A DNA stretch of 64,000 nt, from NCBI GenBank assembly GCA_001414485.1, contig LLEY01000053.1, positions 186,001-250,000 of the forward strand, written 5' to 3'. Position 1 is the stretch's first letter; every line of letters begins with the position of its first letter. Positions 12,537 to 23,894 of this stretch are shown in pieces. Under the pieces are notes generated by a model that saw nothing but the letters and a program-made list of their open reading frames with translations, was not told where the DNA came from and ran no database searches. The position numbers and the translations under genes were made by a program. Source of the DNA: Calycina herbarum (Eukaryota; Ascomycota; Leotiomycetes; Helotiales; Pezizellaceae).

Positions 12537-14401
12537 TAACGTAGTATACTACCGAGTCGCGTATCTTACTAAGTCGCGTACTTTTCTTAACTCTACTACT
12601 TATAAATTTTAACACACGTTTTCTTAATAACTACTAATAGAATTCTAAACTAAAGAAGTACGAATTATCTTAGCTATCGAGACTATCTGAATATCTAAAA
12701 AAATTAGTTATTATAAAGTTATAAAACTCTATAATATCTCTAAAACTATATTATATAATAGAATAGCTAGTTAAACCTCTTATTATAAAACTAAGGCTAA
12801 TTATTATAAGTTAACTAAAGTAGAGAAGAAGGTAATTATTTAATATATACTTAATCTAGATATAAGAGGATTTATACCTTAGCTAGGTAGTATTAAAGAT
12901 ATAGCAAATTATATACTCGAGTTATATAGAGAATAACACGTTAGAAAAAACTAGGTATAACGATTTATATAACAACGTCTAGAGTTAAAGACACGTTTTA
13001 ATCGCGTTTATAACTTTTAAAGAGCCTTATACGAAGATCCTAAGCTAATTAGCACGTGGTTTCAACTAGTAGAGAATATATAGACGAAATATAAGATTTA
13101 AGACTACGATTTCTATAACTTTAATAAGACTAGCTTTATAATAAGTATTATCTATACTAGAATAGTTATTATATATACTAATCAACGTAATAGAGATAAA
13201 GCTATTTAGCTAGGTAATCGGGAATAGGCTATAGTAATTATTTATATTAATAGAGAGAGTTTAAGTATCTCTCTATTTTTAGTAGTTTAAGAGAAAAATC
13301 ACCTTACTAGTTAGTATACTAAGAGTAGTCTTTCTTATAACTAGGTTATTAAACTAATAAGTAATAGATAGACTAATAATAAGATAGGTCTAGAATAGCT
13401 TAAATACTTTAATAAATATACTCGGAGTTAAGTAAAAGAGCTATATTAGATATTAGTTCTAGATAGGTATAAGAGCTATAAATCAGCTATATTCTAGGAA
13501 TATTATAAGGCTAATAATATTATTACTCTCTGTCTACCTCCTTATTTATCCTACCTAACCTAGCTACTCGACGTTAGATGTTTTAGTATTCTTAAACGTA
13601 TATATAAGCGTTAAATTAAGACCTTTATCAAGGCTTATATAAACTATATTACTAAGGTCGAGTTCTTTCTAGCTTTCTACATAGCTTATAACCAGTTAAT
13701 AACAATCTAAAACGCTAAAGCTAGGTTCTGTAGAGCTGGTCTAGTGCCTCTAGAACCCTAGACTGTTATCTTAAAGCTCGATATTAAGTTATAGACTCCT
13801 ATACCTACCGGATCCCTCTCTGCTAACACCACCTCTTAGGTCTCCTAGACACCTCGTAACCCTACTAAAGCTCTTTTATAATCAACTCTTATCAAGGATC
13901 GTATTACTCGTTACTAAGGAAGCTCGCCAACACCTATTTTCTAGACAATTAGTTTATTAGCGAAAGGTATAGAGCGATTAGCCTATAAGGTAACCCTCTT
14001 ATTAGCCGAAGTCCGTATACTTCAAGCAGCAAATAAAGCCCTTAGCAAACGCTATAGGGCTAAAAAGACCCGTATCTAAGAAGGAGGTGTACTTACTATA
14101 GAGAATGCACAGGATGGATTAGCCTAGAAGGGTGTAGAGGAGCAGGTTCGACGCGACAAGCGCTCTAGGGAGGGTAGAGAATATAAAGGACAATTAACTC
14201 AACGACGTTGTAATACTTATAGAAAAACTGGTTATAATACGCGAACTTGTTAGGAGGTTGTAGATATATCTAGTTCATCTGATTCCGAGTAGTTTTAGTA
14301 AATTTAATCTGTTATAGTAGTTTTATTATATTTCAAAGTAGTGGGGTAGTGGAAAAGTGCGCGACTCGGTGGGGTGCGCGACTCGGTGGTGTACCACATT
14401 A
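12537..14401 (+). mobile_element. Complete-length Fot1/pogo-like transposon, family A
   Basis: The terminal repeats carry a doubled ACCGAGTCGCG motif: at 12540-12590 in RIP-altered form, and at the right end (14355-14400) still nearly unmutated (CGCGACTCGGTGG twice). TA flanks both ends. The DDE catalytic block near 13105-13145 reads YDFYNFNKTSFII. The C-terminal 0.6 kb (13800-14300) is much less mutated than the rest and shows a basic LSKRYRAKKTR segment, normal codons and few stops. The uneven mutation load within one element is notable. The right end marks the boundary to normal-composition DNA. Confidence 0.87.
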
Positions 14402-15203
14402 TTTAAAAAAGCTTTTCTTAGTCTAAATATATTAAAGATTTATTTAATAATTTAATAGTACTTCTTAGATTAAAATATCAAGCTATCTTTAAGGATTTCA
14501 AAGAGAGATATATACCTAGATTAAAATAAAAGACTTAATACTTTTAGACTTAAAATATAGTAAATACTTTATACTATAAACAAAACTAAAGAAAAGAGAG
14601 TATAAGAACAAGTTAAAAGATAAGTAAATACTATATAATCCTCTAATCCCCCGCCAGACTTATACTTATAACATTCTACACTAAAAACAGATAAACAAGT
14701 GCTTACTTACTTAGCTAGAGGATCTCTCAAGGGATATAGGATCCCCGGAACCATCGACAAGTTATTTTATCCCGGGGCGCAAGACAATCACCGGCACCAT
14801 TCTGAAAGAACTTGTCGACTATTTTGCGAGAGTAAGAAAGGAATTCTCTTATATCATGACAGCTGTACTCTGATTAGAAGCCGAGTCGAACTATATATCA
14901 GTAAAACATTGAAACGAACGAAGAATTGCAAAAAGCAAGAATATTGTCTGTAGCAATAGAAATTGATTTGACAATCTTAGTTGAGATTTCATGTATACAA
15001 ATACACCTAAACGGAAGCCTTGGAAGCCCTTCAACCAAGGGCATCTTCTAATAAGCCAGACCAATCTACCTTCTCCAAAACTCCAACGCAAATACGTAAA
15101 GCGTGTCCCAAATATACAGCTGGTATACAACCCGTCCCTTCATATTATATTTCCACATAAACATCAGGATGCCTCCCAAATTTCAAAGTCTCTTGTCCAA
15201 AAT
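14402..15203. other. Boundary between AT-rich block and genic DNA; 3' flank of TIM22
   Basis: Composition changes from AT-rich to ordinary at about 14650. I see no gene, RNA or repeat I can support here. The short open frames (for example 14699-14953) have no family resemblance and no start context. Confidence 0.6.
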
Positions 15204-15990
15204 CTAGTCTCCGTCGCTAGGTCTCCTCATGTATGAATCGATGGCCGCACTGAATGCCGCAAATCCCAAACATCCCACAGCAGCAGCTTGGGGCCCAGCC
15301 GGTGCCGCAAGCACACCACCTGTAATACAACCAGCCATCACACCATTCGCCAGATCATTTTTCGCTCGATAGCCCTCGATACAGCATTCTGTGCCGGAGA
15401 AAATCGCCCCAACTTTGCCAAAGTTTTTCGCAGAGGAGAAGGATCGCGCGCCCATATCTTTGAATCCTTGCTTGAGTTGTTGTCGGAGGGGTAGGGAGGT
15501 TATGGCTGCAGAGTTCGCTGTGGAGTGGAGAGGAGTATCGTATTGCATCTGCAGAGAGGTTAGTGGTGTAAGAGAAAGGGGGGCAATGGGAACTTACAGA
15601 TGCCATGAACAGACCGAACGCTCCGCCGAGAGCGAATCCCATTACACCTGACATTGCTGTTTTCTACATGTATGTGTTAGCGTTCTATCCATCGCCAGCC
15701 GTAAATTTCCAACGAGATCCTCTGTCGAAATGGGGGTTTGGCCGAATATCTCCATCCCACGTCCATTCAGAAATCCAGAGAGGAAAAGGAATTATAAATG
15801 CATACCCCAGGGCAACTCTCCATAACAGTTTGCATCTGTAATCGCAAAATTCTGGTTAGCACACCATTTTCTTATGATTTACAACTTCCTACCCTCGGAA
15901 TGGAAGACTTACAGCTTTGACAGCAGCCATCGTCTGCGCATCCATATCGCTATTCTCACGATCCCCCAGCTTTGACATCGGTCCGTTCAT
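15204..15990 (-). CDS. tim22: Mitochondrial inner-membrane import translocase subunit Tim22
   Basis: Tim22 forms the twin-pore channel of the TIM22 complex, which inserts carrier proteins into the mitochondrial inner membrane. I read four exons on the minus strand: 15913-15990, 15806-15835 (a 30-nt micro-exon), 15598-15663 and 15204-15548, with GT-AG introns. They total 519 nt, giving 172 aa, close to the family size. The joined reading gives [16 protein letters not shown] followed by [12 protein letters not shown], the first Tim17/22/23 membrane segment. Further on come [18 protein letters not shown] and a hydrophobic Ala/Gly-rich segment. The start at 15990 is the first in-frame ATG. Codons stay open for 11 more residues upstream, so the N-terminus is the least certain part. 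Confidence 0.88.
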
Positions 15991-16767
15991 CTTGTCCGTT
16001 TGCGACTCAATAAGTCTCTCTTTCTACAAAGCCTAAGAACGAAGGTTTTTGGATCGATGAAGGAAGCTATCCTGGTCACAAAATAAAAAAGGACCGCTGG
16101 CTCCCACAATCGGCAGAAAACTCACCGCTTTAGACCGCAAGGCTGAAGACAAGGCTGTTGATTTTTAGGTTTGGAAAAACTTATGGATAATTTTTATGAT
16201 GGTTAAAAATTGACTTTCTATATTGAATTATTATTAGACTCTCGTAAGTAAAGAAATGCTTTAGTAGATCACGTGGGTACCCTATTCAGGAATAGCGCAT
16301 TTTACAAAAGTCCTCCTTTCTTCACGGCTTCATCCTTCCGTCAAGTCCCCCCACTCCCAACCGTGTACCGCAGGCATGTTAAACAGAGGGCCATAACACC
16401 GGCTATCTCCAGCCATTCTTGAAGAAAGCCTGTTTGTGACAGGCCAGTTTCTCCTAGGATACGTAAAGTAGCGGAGAAGTTTCTCCATACGTCACATTTT
16501 CCCCCGAAGTTGCCATTCCAAAGATAGAAGAGAACGAAGGGGTGGTAAAGCTACTTGGGTATTTTTTATTCTCCGTTACTGGTATTCTTTCAAGTTTAGT
16601 ACATATCTCTCATATATGTAATCTTACCTTCCTGATCAAGTTGCCACCTAGCGATGATTCATTGAAATATCCAATCCTCATCTTTCAACGCCAACAACTA
16701 CATTCGCGCAAAGGCAATTGCAGGTGGGATCCTTTTCTCATAAACATTGGTCTCTGTGCTTTCAACG
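15991..16767. promoter_or_regulatory. Divergent intergenic region between TIM22 and the MFS transporter
   Basis: The two genes are transcribed away from each other, so this 0.78 kb must hold both promoters and 5' leaders. A spliced 5' leader for TIM22 is possible (GTGAGT donor opposite about 16120-16126). I see no binding site I would name. Confidence 0.4.
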
Positions 16768-18664
16768 ATGCCTTCGAATAAGACCTCCCCCACGCTATCT
16801 TCAGACTCAATCGCCCCCCAAAACAGCGCCTGCGATCTAGAAAAGCAAGATACCCAACCTGAAGCAACTCACAACCCCGGGTTATCTTCGAGACGCAGTA
16901 CCACTTCAGCACGAATAACAAGGACTCAGTCGCTCACCAACCGAGGCTCATATCGAAATCGATTTACTCATCCATTATCGCATGCCAAAACCACAGATGC
17001 AGAAATTGTGGATTTTGATGGTGAGGACGATCCATACCGCCCAATAAATTGGCCATTTCGGAAAAAGGTTATCACAACTATGCTATATGGGCTGACGACG
17101 ATGGGCTCAACATGGGCCAGTTCTGTTTACGCCCCCGCGGTTAACCAGATCACAGATGAATATGGTGTTAGCCAGGAGGTTGGGCTATTAGGAATATCAT
17201 TTTTGTTACTGGGATTTGGGTTTGGTCCATTACTATGGGCGCCTTTAAGTGAGGTGTAAGTTCAAGGATGTCTTAAAGTGATTTTTTGCTAATCTTCAGT
17301 CTAGTTATGGTAGAAAGCCAGCGGTACTTGCTCCCTATTTCGTCGCTGCATGCTTCTCATTTGGGACAGCGACTGGGAAAGATATTCAAACTATCCTTCT
17401 CACACGCTTTTTCACGGGCTTATTTGGTTCTGCGCCTGTCACAAACACGGGTGGCGTTCTAGGTGATATTTGGTCACCCGAGCATCGAGGTATGGCCATA
17501 GTGGGGTATGCTTTTGCTGTAGTGGGTGGTCCAACATTAGGCCCTATCGCAGGTGGCGCGATTGTGTCGAGCTATTTGAGATGGAGATGGACTGAATATG
17601 TAAGTTACTTGATCACCTTTCGCCTTGACTGAGCTGTGCTGCAACGGGCCAAAAGATTATCAGCCCTTGTAAGATATTCTAACATGGCACCAGATCACGG
17701 GAATAATGATGCTCTTCTTCTTCCTACTTGACCTTCTCATCTTGGATGAATCCTACCCACCTGTCCTCCTCGTCGTCAAAGCCCGACGATTGCGACACGA
17801 AACTGGAAATTGGGCATTGCACGCAAAACACGAAGAATGGGACGTAAGCTTGAAAGAATTAGGGAACAAATTCTTGCTTACACCCTTTCGGTTACTCGCT
17901 ACCCCTATATGTTTCTGCGTCGCTTTGTACGCGAGTTTTGTATACGGGATTTTATATCTGTACGTTTTCTCATCTCAAAACATCGTTTGCGGTACACTTC
18001 TTGAGATCGCATCTAACAAGAAATAGATGTCTGGCAGCAATCCCCATCCAGTTCGCGGGAGAAAGAGGATGGGGTCCCGTAACCTCCGAACTACCATTCC
18101 TCGCTCTCCTCCTCGGCATCGTCTTTGGTGGAGCTGCCAACATCTAGTGAGTATTTCAACCCCTCTTTCCTATCTTCATGGGTCATCTAACAATGCACCT
18201 CCAGCAACAACAAATTCTACATGCGCAAATTCCACGCCAACAACGACAAACCCCTCCCCGAAGCCCGTCTACCCCCAATGATGCTAGGCTCAATCTTCTT
18301 CGCTATCGGGCTCTTCATCTTCGGCTGGACATCACCCAAACACATAACCCCCGCAGCCCCCCTCATAGGACTAATATTCATGGGTTTCGGCTTCTTCACT
18401 ATCTTCCAAGCTGCGTTGAATTACCTCATCGATACTTTCCAACGATTTTCTGCTTCGGCTATTGCTGCGAATACCTTTCTCCGTAGTATCTTCGCTGCTT
18501 CGTTCCCGCTTTTTGTGACTCCTATGTTTAAGAAGTTGGGGATTGCGGGGGCGAGCTCGGTGTTGGGGGGTGTGAGTATTTTGCTTGTTCCCATTCCGTT
18601 TTTGTTTTATAGGTATGGGGTTTGGATTCGGGGGAAGGGCAGGTTTACTGCTGAGGTTATGTGA
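16768..18664 (+). CDS. MFS drug/polyamine:H+ antiporter-like transporter (DHA1, Flr1/Tpo type)
   Basis: Five exons (16768-17255, 17305-17599, 17694-17959, 18027-18146, 18205-18664) total 1629 nt and give 542 aa. Donors and acceptors are canonical and all phases agree. The N-terminus is a Ser/Thr-rich cytoplasmic tail of about 85 residues. It is followed by DDPYRPINWPFRKK, the signature just before helix 1 of fungal DHA1 exporters. The cytoplasmic loop APLSEVYGRKP and SPEHRGMAIVGYAFA further in are typical of the family. I count about twelve hydrophobic segments. The protein likely exports drugs, polyamines or metabolites across the plasma membrane; the substrate cannot be told. The ATG at 16768 is chosen as the first in-frame ATG. 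No biosynthetic genes sit beside it. Confidence 0.88.
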
Positions 18665-18711
18665 GGGGCTGTGGGGCCGCGGAGTGAGAAGCAGTATTTC
18701 TGGAGCGTTAT

Positions 18712-19304
18712 GTACACAGACTTGGGCATCGATATATCGATACCAGTATCGGGGGGGGTCTACGATAGTTATCGGTATCGAGTAATATTCTACGATAATA
18801 TATCGATACTATATCGATAATTAAGGTCATGTGACTAGGAAATAGTTAATCCGAGCCGAGAGCCAATAAGAACATAGTATTATACAAATCCTACTAATTC
18901 TTATAGATACTAGTTATAATATAATAGTCTATATTTAATAAAATACAAAGCTCTCTATTTACTACGTTACTTATAATTAAAAAATAAAAATAGGCATTGT
19001 CACGTGAGCAAGCTGCTTAGTCAGAGAGGTTCCTACTTTTCACTTTCTAAATATTTTTAATTAATATATACTTCTTAATATAATCAACCTTTCGTCTTTA
19101 GTACTTTTAGTAATTTAGTCTTTATAAAGTAATTTAACTTCTATAATTATAGTAAAATAGCTATATAAAAAATAACGATATTTATCGAATATCGGCAGCA
19201 CTTTAACGATAGTTATTAGTATCAGGTAAAAGCTACCGATAGTTATATCGTGATATATATCGCGATGTATCGATATATTATCGTATTGATGCCCAAGTCT
19301 GTAT
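18712..19304. mobile_element. About 590-bp non-autonomous inverted-repeat element (MITE-like)
   Basis: ACAGACTTGGGCATCGATA at the left end (from about 18715) reappears inverted at the right end as TGATGCCCAAGTCTGTATA, giving terminal repeats of about 22 bp. Just inside both ends lie many ATCGATA/TATCGATA units, so each arm can fold on itself. The centre is AT-rich with no coding frame. It lies 48 bp after the MFS stop codon, so it may supply that gene's 3' end. I do not recognise the family. Confidence 0.7.
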
Positions 19305-19506
19305 ATACATAGGTAAGCATATATAGAGCCACGTGAGAAACTTGACTATTGCTTTCTACACACTTTTGTGTAGTTACGTACCCTAAAACTTTTCTAACAA
19401 TTAAAGCTAGTTTTCAAGATTATTTAAAAAGATAATAATATTACAACCACCAAATTTGTCAGGGTCCAAGACTCGAAGATTGGGTTATTCCTATTCTGTT
19501 GGTCGC

Positions 19507-19514
19507 TATAAATA
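19507..19514 (+). promoter_or_regulatory. TATA-box-like element upstream of the HET gene
   Basis: TATAAATA lies 109 bp before the ATG at 19623, a reasonable distance for a fungal core promoter. There is no experimental support. Confidence 0.4.
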
Positions 19515-19622
19515 GCAGTCAGTATGCATAAGCGCTTGTACTACCAACTGACCTCAATTTTACCCCTCTTCAGACTTCTTGCAAACTTCGGTACACATCA
19601 ATCTCTTCACACAATCCAGACA

Positions 19623-19998
19623 ATGTCAGCGGTCAACGTCGATTCCGAGCCCTATGGCGACTATGTTGAGCGAGTTCAGAAGGCTGGCTTCACACGTCAA
19701 GTCTTCAAATACAAACCACCCTTGTCGAAACTATCTGGATTTTTTCATGCGAATCCTAGGCTGTGTCTCATTTGCATTCGGAGGAAATTGGAAGCAAATA
19801 CGCCCCAATATCCACAATAACACGGCATTTTATTCTGCGGAAAATCTACTGAATAATGCATTGAAGCAGGATTCAACTGTCTGCCTTTTATGTTAGTTGG
19901 TTCTTGAAACGCTTCCAAAGAGCAAGAGCGGGGAATGCCTCTCTGCTTCAGCACGCCTTCGCCTTGGCTTTTCGGGGTACGGCCATTATGAACTGAAC
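19623..19998 (+). pseudogene. Disrupted N-terminal part of the HET gene
   Basis: An ATG at 19623 opens a frame reading MSAVNVDSEPYGDYVERV and on to LCLICIRRKL, a plausible start of a HET protein with its early Cys pair. It hits TAA near 19818. Coding-like sequence then continues in the next frame (AFYSAENLLNNALKQDS, then VCLLC), hits TAG at 19894-19896, and stays open to the splice donor at 20048. That requires one frameshift and one premature stop; no GT-AG intron that I can find removes both. It could be real inactivation or assembly error. Confidence 0.55.
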
Positions 19999-21739
19999 AT
20001 GTATTTTGAAGGGTTGTCAATGGAACTTTTCGAGTTTCAACCCAAAGGTAGCTTTCATATTTGAACGTACCAGTTGACAATGCTAATGATACAAAAAAGG
20101 TCTTTGTTCTTACAGATATCCTGTCTGCTCTGAATCAAATTCATCAACAAACTCACCTGCAACACTTTCTTTCGCAAGAGAGTGCTTGGCAACATGTAAC
20201 AACCAGCACCATCTCTGTCTGAAGGCGAATCAAGCAGCATATACAAACAGAGGTGCTTTCTTTTTGCCTACGAGACTAGTTGATGTTGGTACTGCTAAAT
20301 TTGTCAAACCCCAACTCATAGAGCCAACAACTCTGGGCCCAGAGGCAAAATACCTGACTTTAAGTCACTGTTGGGGTGATCACCTGCCTATAAAACTCTT
20401 GGAGTCAAACTATCTTGCTATGATGCATGCGATTAGCTTTGAAAGCCTGCCACAAACCTTCCAGGATGCATTGGTCCTAACAAAGACTTTCGGAATGAGA
20501 TATATGTGGATTGATGCATTGTGTATCCTTCAGGACAGCAGGGAGGATTGGCAAAGGGAGTCGGCCCAAATGTGTCGCATCTATGAAAACTCTTATTGTA
20601 ACATCGCCGCTACAGCATCCAGAAATAGCTCGGAAGGTCTTTTTCGTGGCCGAGACGCTCGTTTAATTCAACCTCTCTCTATAAAACTAGAAGGAGAAAA
20701 GCAGGATCTGTGCCAAGTACATTTCTGGGACCGGAAGGTAGAAGACACGCCTCTAAATCGAAGGGCTTGGGTGCTACAGGAAAGAGTTTTGTCTCCTAGA
20801 AATCTTCATTTCTCGACGCAGGTGCTTTGGGAATGCAATGAAATAGCTTGTAGCGAGACCTTCCCAAAGCGGGTTCTCCTTCCAGATCGCTTAACAAACT
20901 ACGACCCCTCAAGCAGAGTCTTCTTGAAGGAAGCTGCAACACGAGCAACCCAAAAGATTCACGATCTTCCGCAAGACCAACAAATGGAAAACTTCAACAG
21001 ACTCGCTTGGGAAAAGATGGTGAAGCATTACTCTATTGCAGCTCTGACTTTTGAGACAGACAAGCTAGTAGCGATAGGGGGGTTGGCTGAAAGATTCAAA
21101 TCTCACAGAAACGATACGTACTATGCTGTACTGTGGGGAAACAGTCTTGTGCGTGGCTTACTTTGGTCAGCGTATGACTGTTCAAAGCCAAAGCAATACG
21201 TCGCTCCTTCTTGGTCTTGGGCTTCTGTTAGCGGGCTAGTGGTATACAATTTTCCTCGGGACTGGGAGCATAAAGAACTTGTCAAAATCAAAGGTATTGA
21301 TATGGAATACCGAACTTCCAACCCCTTTGGCCAAGTAAAGTCTGGAACAATTCACTTGACGGGGAAACTCCTTCAGCTTATGGACGACAATTCAAAAACT
21401 TCCCCGCAGGCTGTATTCGCCGATTGCCTGGTGGGAGTTGGACCTTTTTCCACTATGTATATGGACTTTAAGACTGATGGAGAAAACAACAAAACGGAGT
21501 ATTTTGGGCTACCACTGTTACGTATTTTTCTAGGATCCTTCGAGGCTATTCATGGTTTGCTGCTGCAGCCTTTTGGCAAGGTTGGTCAATTTAGGCGTAT
21601 TGGAAAGTTCCAAGCCTTTCGCGACCTTAAACTTATAGAAGCAGGAATGCAGTGTTTTGATGCTAAAGCGAGGGACTCAGGACTTGAGTACTGTGAAGAC
21701 GAAATGGGTGGCTACAAATATTCTATTAGCATTATTTGA
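19999..21739 (+). CDS. HET-domain (heterokaryon incompatibility) protein, N-terminus possibly lost
   Basis: HET proteins trigger programmed death when genetically different hyphae fuse. The intact part starts at ATG 19999, has a 52-nt intron (20048-20099, with a TGCTAAT branch-like site) and runs to 21739, giving 562 aa. All HET landmarks are present: LTLSHCWGDH near 20360, the block from TFQDALVLTK to MWIDALCILQDS near 20455-20540, and RRAWVLQERVLSPR near 20760. The later SWSWASVSG block near 21210 is typical of the subfamily. There is no transmembrane segment and no extra domain. The likely original start is 19623, but that region carries a frameshift and a stop. Whether the shortened form is made is unknown. 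Confidence 0.8.
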
Positions 21740-21959
21740 TCTCCTAGAATTACAAAAGTTGAAATGCTATTCTTGCTTTCATTACTGACAATATCAATAT
21801 GGTACTCATAAGTGTTCACTCTATCAAGCGTTAATTGCTTTCGCTGACCTAGCAAACTCTACTCTCTTTGCCTCCGGGTCAAACTTAATCCATCAAGCTC
21901 TCATCCCGTTCTTACATATATGATGCCCAAATTTCAAACACCCACCTCATGAGATTCTC

Positions 21960-22560
21960 TCAAGCAGCGACCCCCGTCCACACCCCCGTACACCCATAAA
22001 CCTTCCAACTAGCAACACCTATTGAATTCAACTTCTGCACCTCATCACACATCTTCTGAAACTGTCCCGCATTCTCGGCGCAATTGTTATTAGAAAAGTT
22101 CTCCAAACAACAAGAATCAGGATTCGCTTCTTTCTTCGTCTCAAAACGTCATTACCTCCTTTCTTGGCTGTGATTAGGGTTCCGGCGATTCGAAAGTTTT
22201 TACCTGAGACACAGTTCGTGTTTACTGTTTTGACACCGTTGATGGTTGCGTAGATACCTGCGGCGTTTAGGTCGCTGTCAATGTCGTTGAAGAAATAGCT
22301 AGAGTCGGGGAAGGTGAGGGTCCAGCAGCTTTTGGGGATTGATGAGGTGGAGGAGGGTTTAGTAGAGACTGCCTTCCAGGTGGATGATAATTTGCTGTTG
22401 CGCTGGGCGGTTTTGAGGTTGTTGTTGGGGAAGTAGATGGACTTGTGGTTGTTGATCCCGGCTTGGTTGCTGTGCTTGAGGGCTTCGCACTGGTAGATGT
22501 TTACCTTTGGTGTTGCTAAAGATAAAGAAGGCTTTGTAGTGGTGGTATAGGGGAAATCTA
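21960..22560 (-). pseudogene. Remnant of a cysteine-rich, probably secreted protein gene
   Basis: On the minus strand a coding-like frame runs from about 22560 (VNIYQCEALKHSNQAG), through KSCWTLTFPDSSYFFND and GKNFRIAGTLITAKKGG, to about 22160. It then continues in a different frame with EANPDSCCLENFSNNNC and ends WKVYGCTGVWTGVAA-stop at 21960. The switch occurs within about 25 nt, too short for an intron, so a frameshift is likely. There are about nine cysteines. No start codon or signal peptide could be found upstream, although a possible acceptor (ACCTAG) opposite about 22557 would allow a missing first exon. I do not recognise the family; secretion is inferred only from the cysteine pattern. 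Confidence 0.5.
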
Positions 22561-23894
22561 GGTGTTAACGATCATTCAATGTGAACTTCGACTGAAAAAG
22601 CGAGCTCTCTTGAATCCGGATCTTTCTTCGTAAATTTGAAAGACTGTATGACAACAACGCAAGGAAATAGTACACTTATTAATAAGTATATTTAGGCTCC
22701 GTATCCATTTTTTAAAAATTTCTCTGAGTTATAAAGGTGTACGAAGCGCAAAAACGCACCTTTGCTCCCAGAGCCTGCACAGACAGGTAAGCCACCGCAA
22801 AACCTTGCTGATAAGTATTCCACACCACACTTCCCTAGATCTCTACTTGAATCGACTCTTCAGGGAATATGTGAGTAGTTAAGCATTGGCATAGAGTAGG
22901 AATCGCGGAGAGTATTTCAGGTAACATCGACATGATCTGAAAAGTTGCAGAAATCATATACACGCTACAGTGCAGTACGCAATGATACTCTGTGGTGCTC
23001 GGAATTCCCGGAAGCCTTTGGAGGGTATTTCCCCAACTACCCTGTAAAATCGACGCCCAAAAGCCATACGGGTAAGCGAGCCCATGGGAATGTATTTGAG
23101 CCCTGATTTCCTGGATGGCAATCTACTAAAATACAGCAGTCTTGCGGGCTTTCACCTCGGAGCATAACAGCGTACCGCTCCACTGTTGACCCCAACTCCA
23201 TAAAAACCTTCTACGAAGAACGCCATCCACAGTAGAAACACTATATTATAGTGCGATAATGCCCCGTAAGAGGCCCCCGCCCCGAAGCCTCTCAACATCC
23301 CTATAAAAGGCTTCGATACACTAAAGTCACAGGGCTAAAGGGTTGTCTACTGAGCCCGCCCCAGACTGCGGGGTTTCCCAGTCTCCACACGACCATCCTC
23401 ACAATCACTCAGATCTCATAAAATCTCTCATAAAATCTCAAAAAGTGTTCTCAAAATTCTCATCTAATAATATTCCCACCCTATATATAAAAAAAAGCTA
23501 TATACTCAACCAAAATCCAAAAAAAATGCCGGGGTAATAAGGGGGTATATATATAAACGGCAAAAAATCGAACAAGCCAAAAGGTTCGACGAAACAAAAA
23601 CAAAAACAGGAAGATATCTGCCCCCATATTTATCCCATCTGTATTGTATCTTTGTCCTGTAATTTTCCATCAAAGTAGTCTTCGTCGTCGCGAAAGCAAG
23701 ATCCCCAAAACAGAAGTGGAGAAAAAGAAGACTCATCTATCATCAAAAAAGTATAAAAAGTATCAAACATCCAACCCAAACTGAAAGACAACCGCTAAAC
23801 AGATTACGCATCAGAAATCATGCCATCCATATCCACATAAATGCCATCCAAAAAATTTATACAAGAAAAAACAATCCACCTCTTCGCGTCTAGA
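22561..23894. other. Intergenic DNA, nothing identified
   Basis: This 1.3-kb stretch holds only short open frames without coding character. A/T-rich tracts near 23450-23780 lie downstream of the large minus-strand gene and may contain its 3' end signals. Confidence 0.5.
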
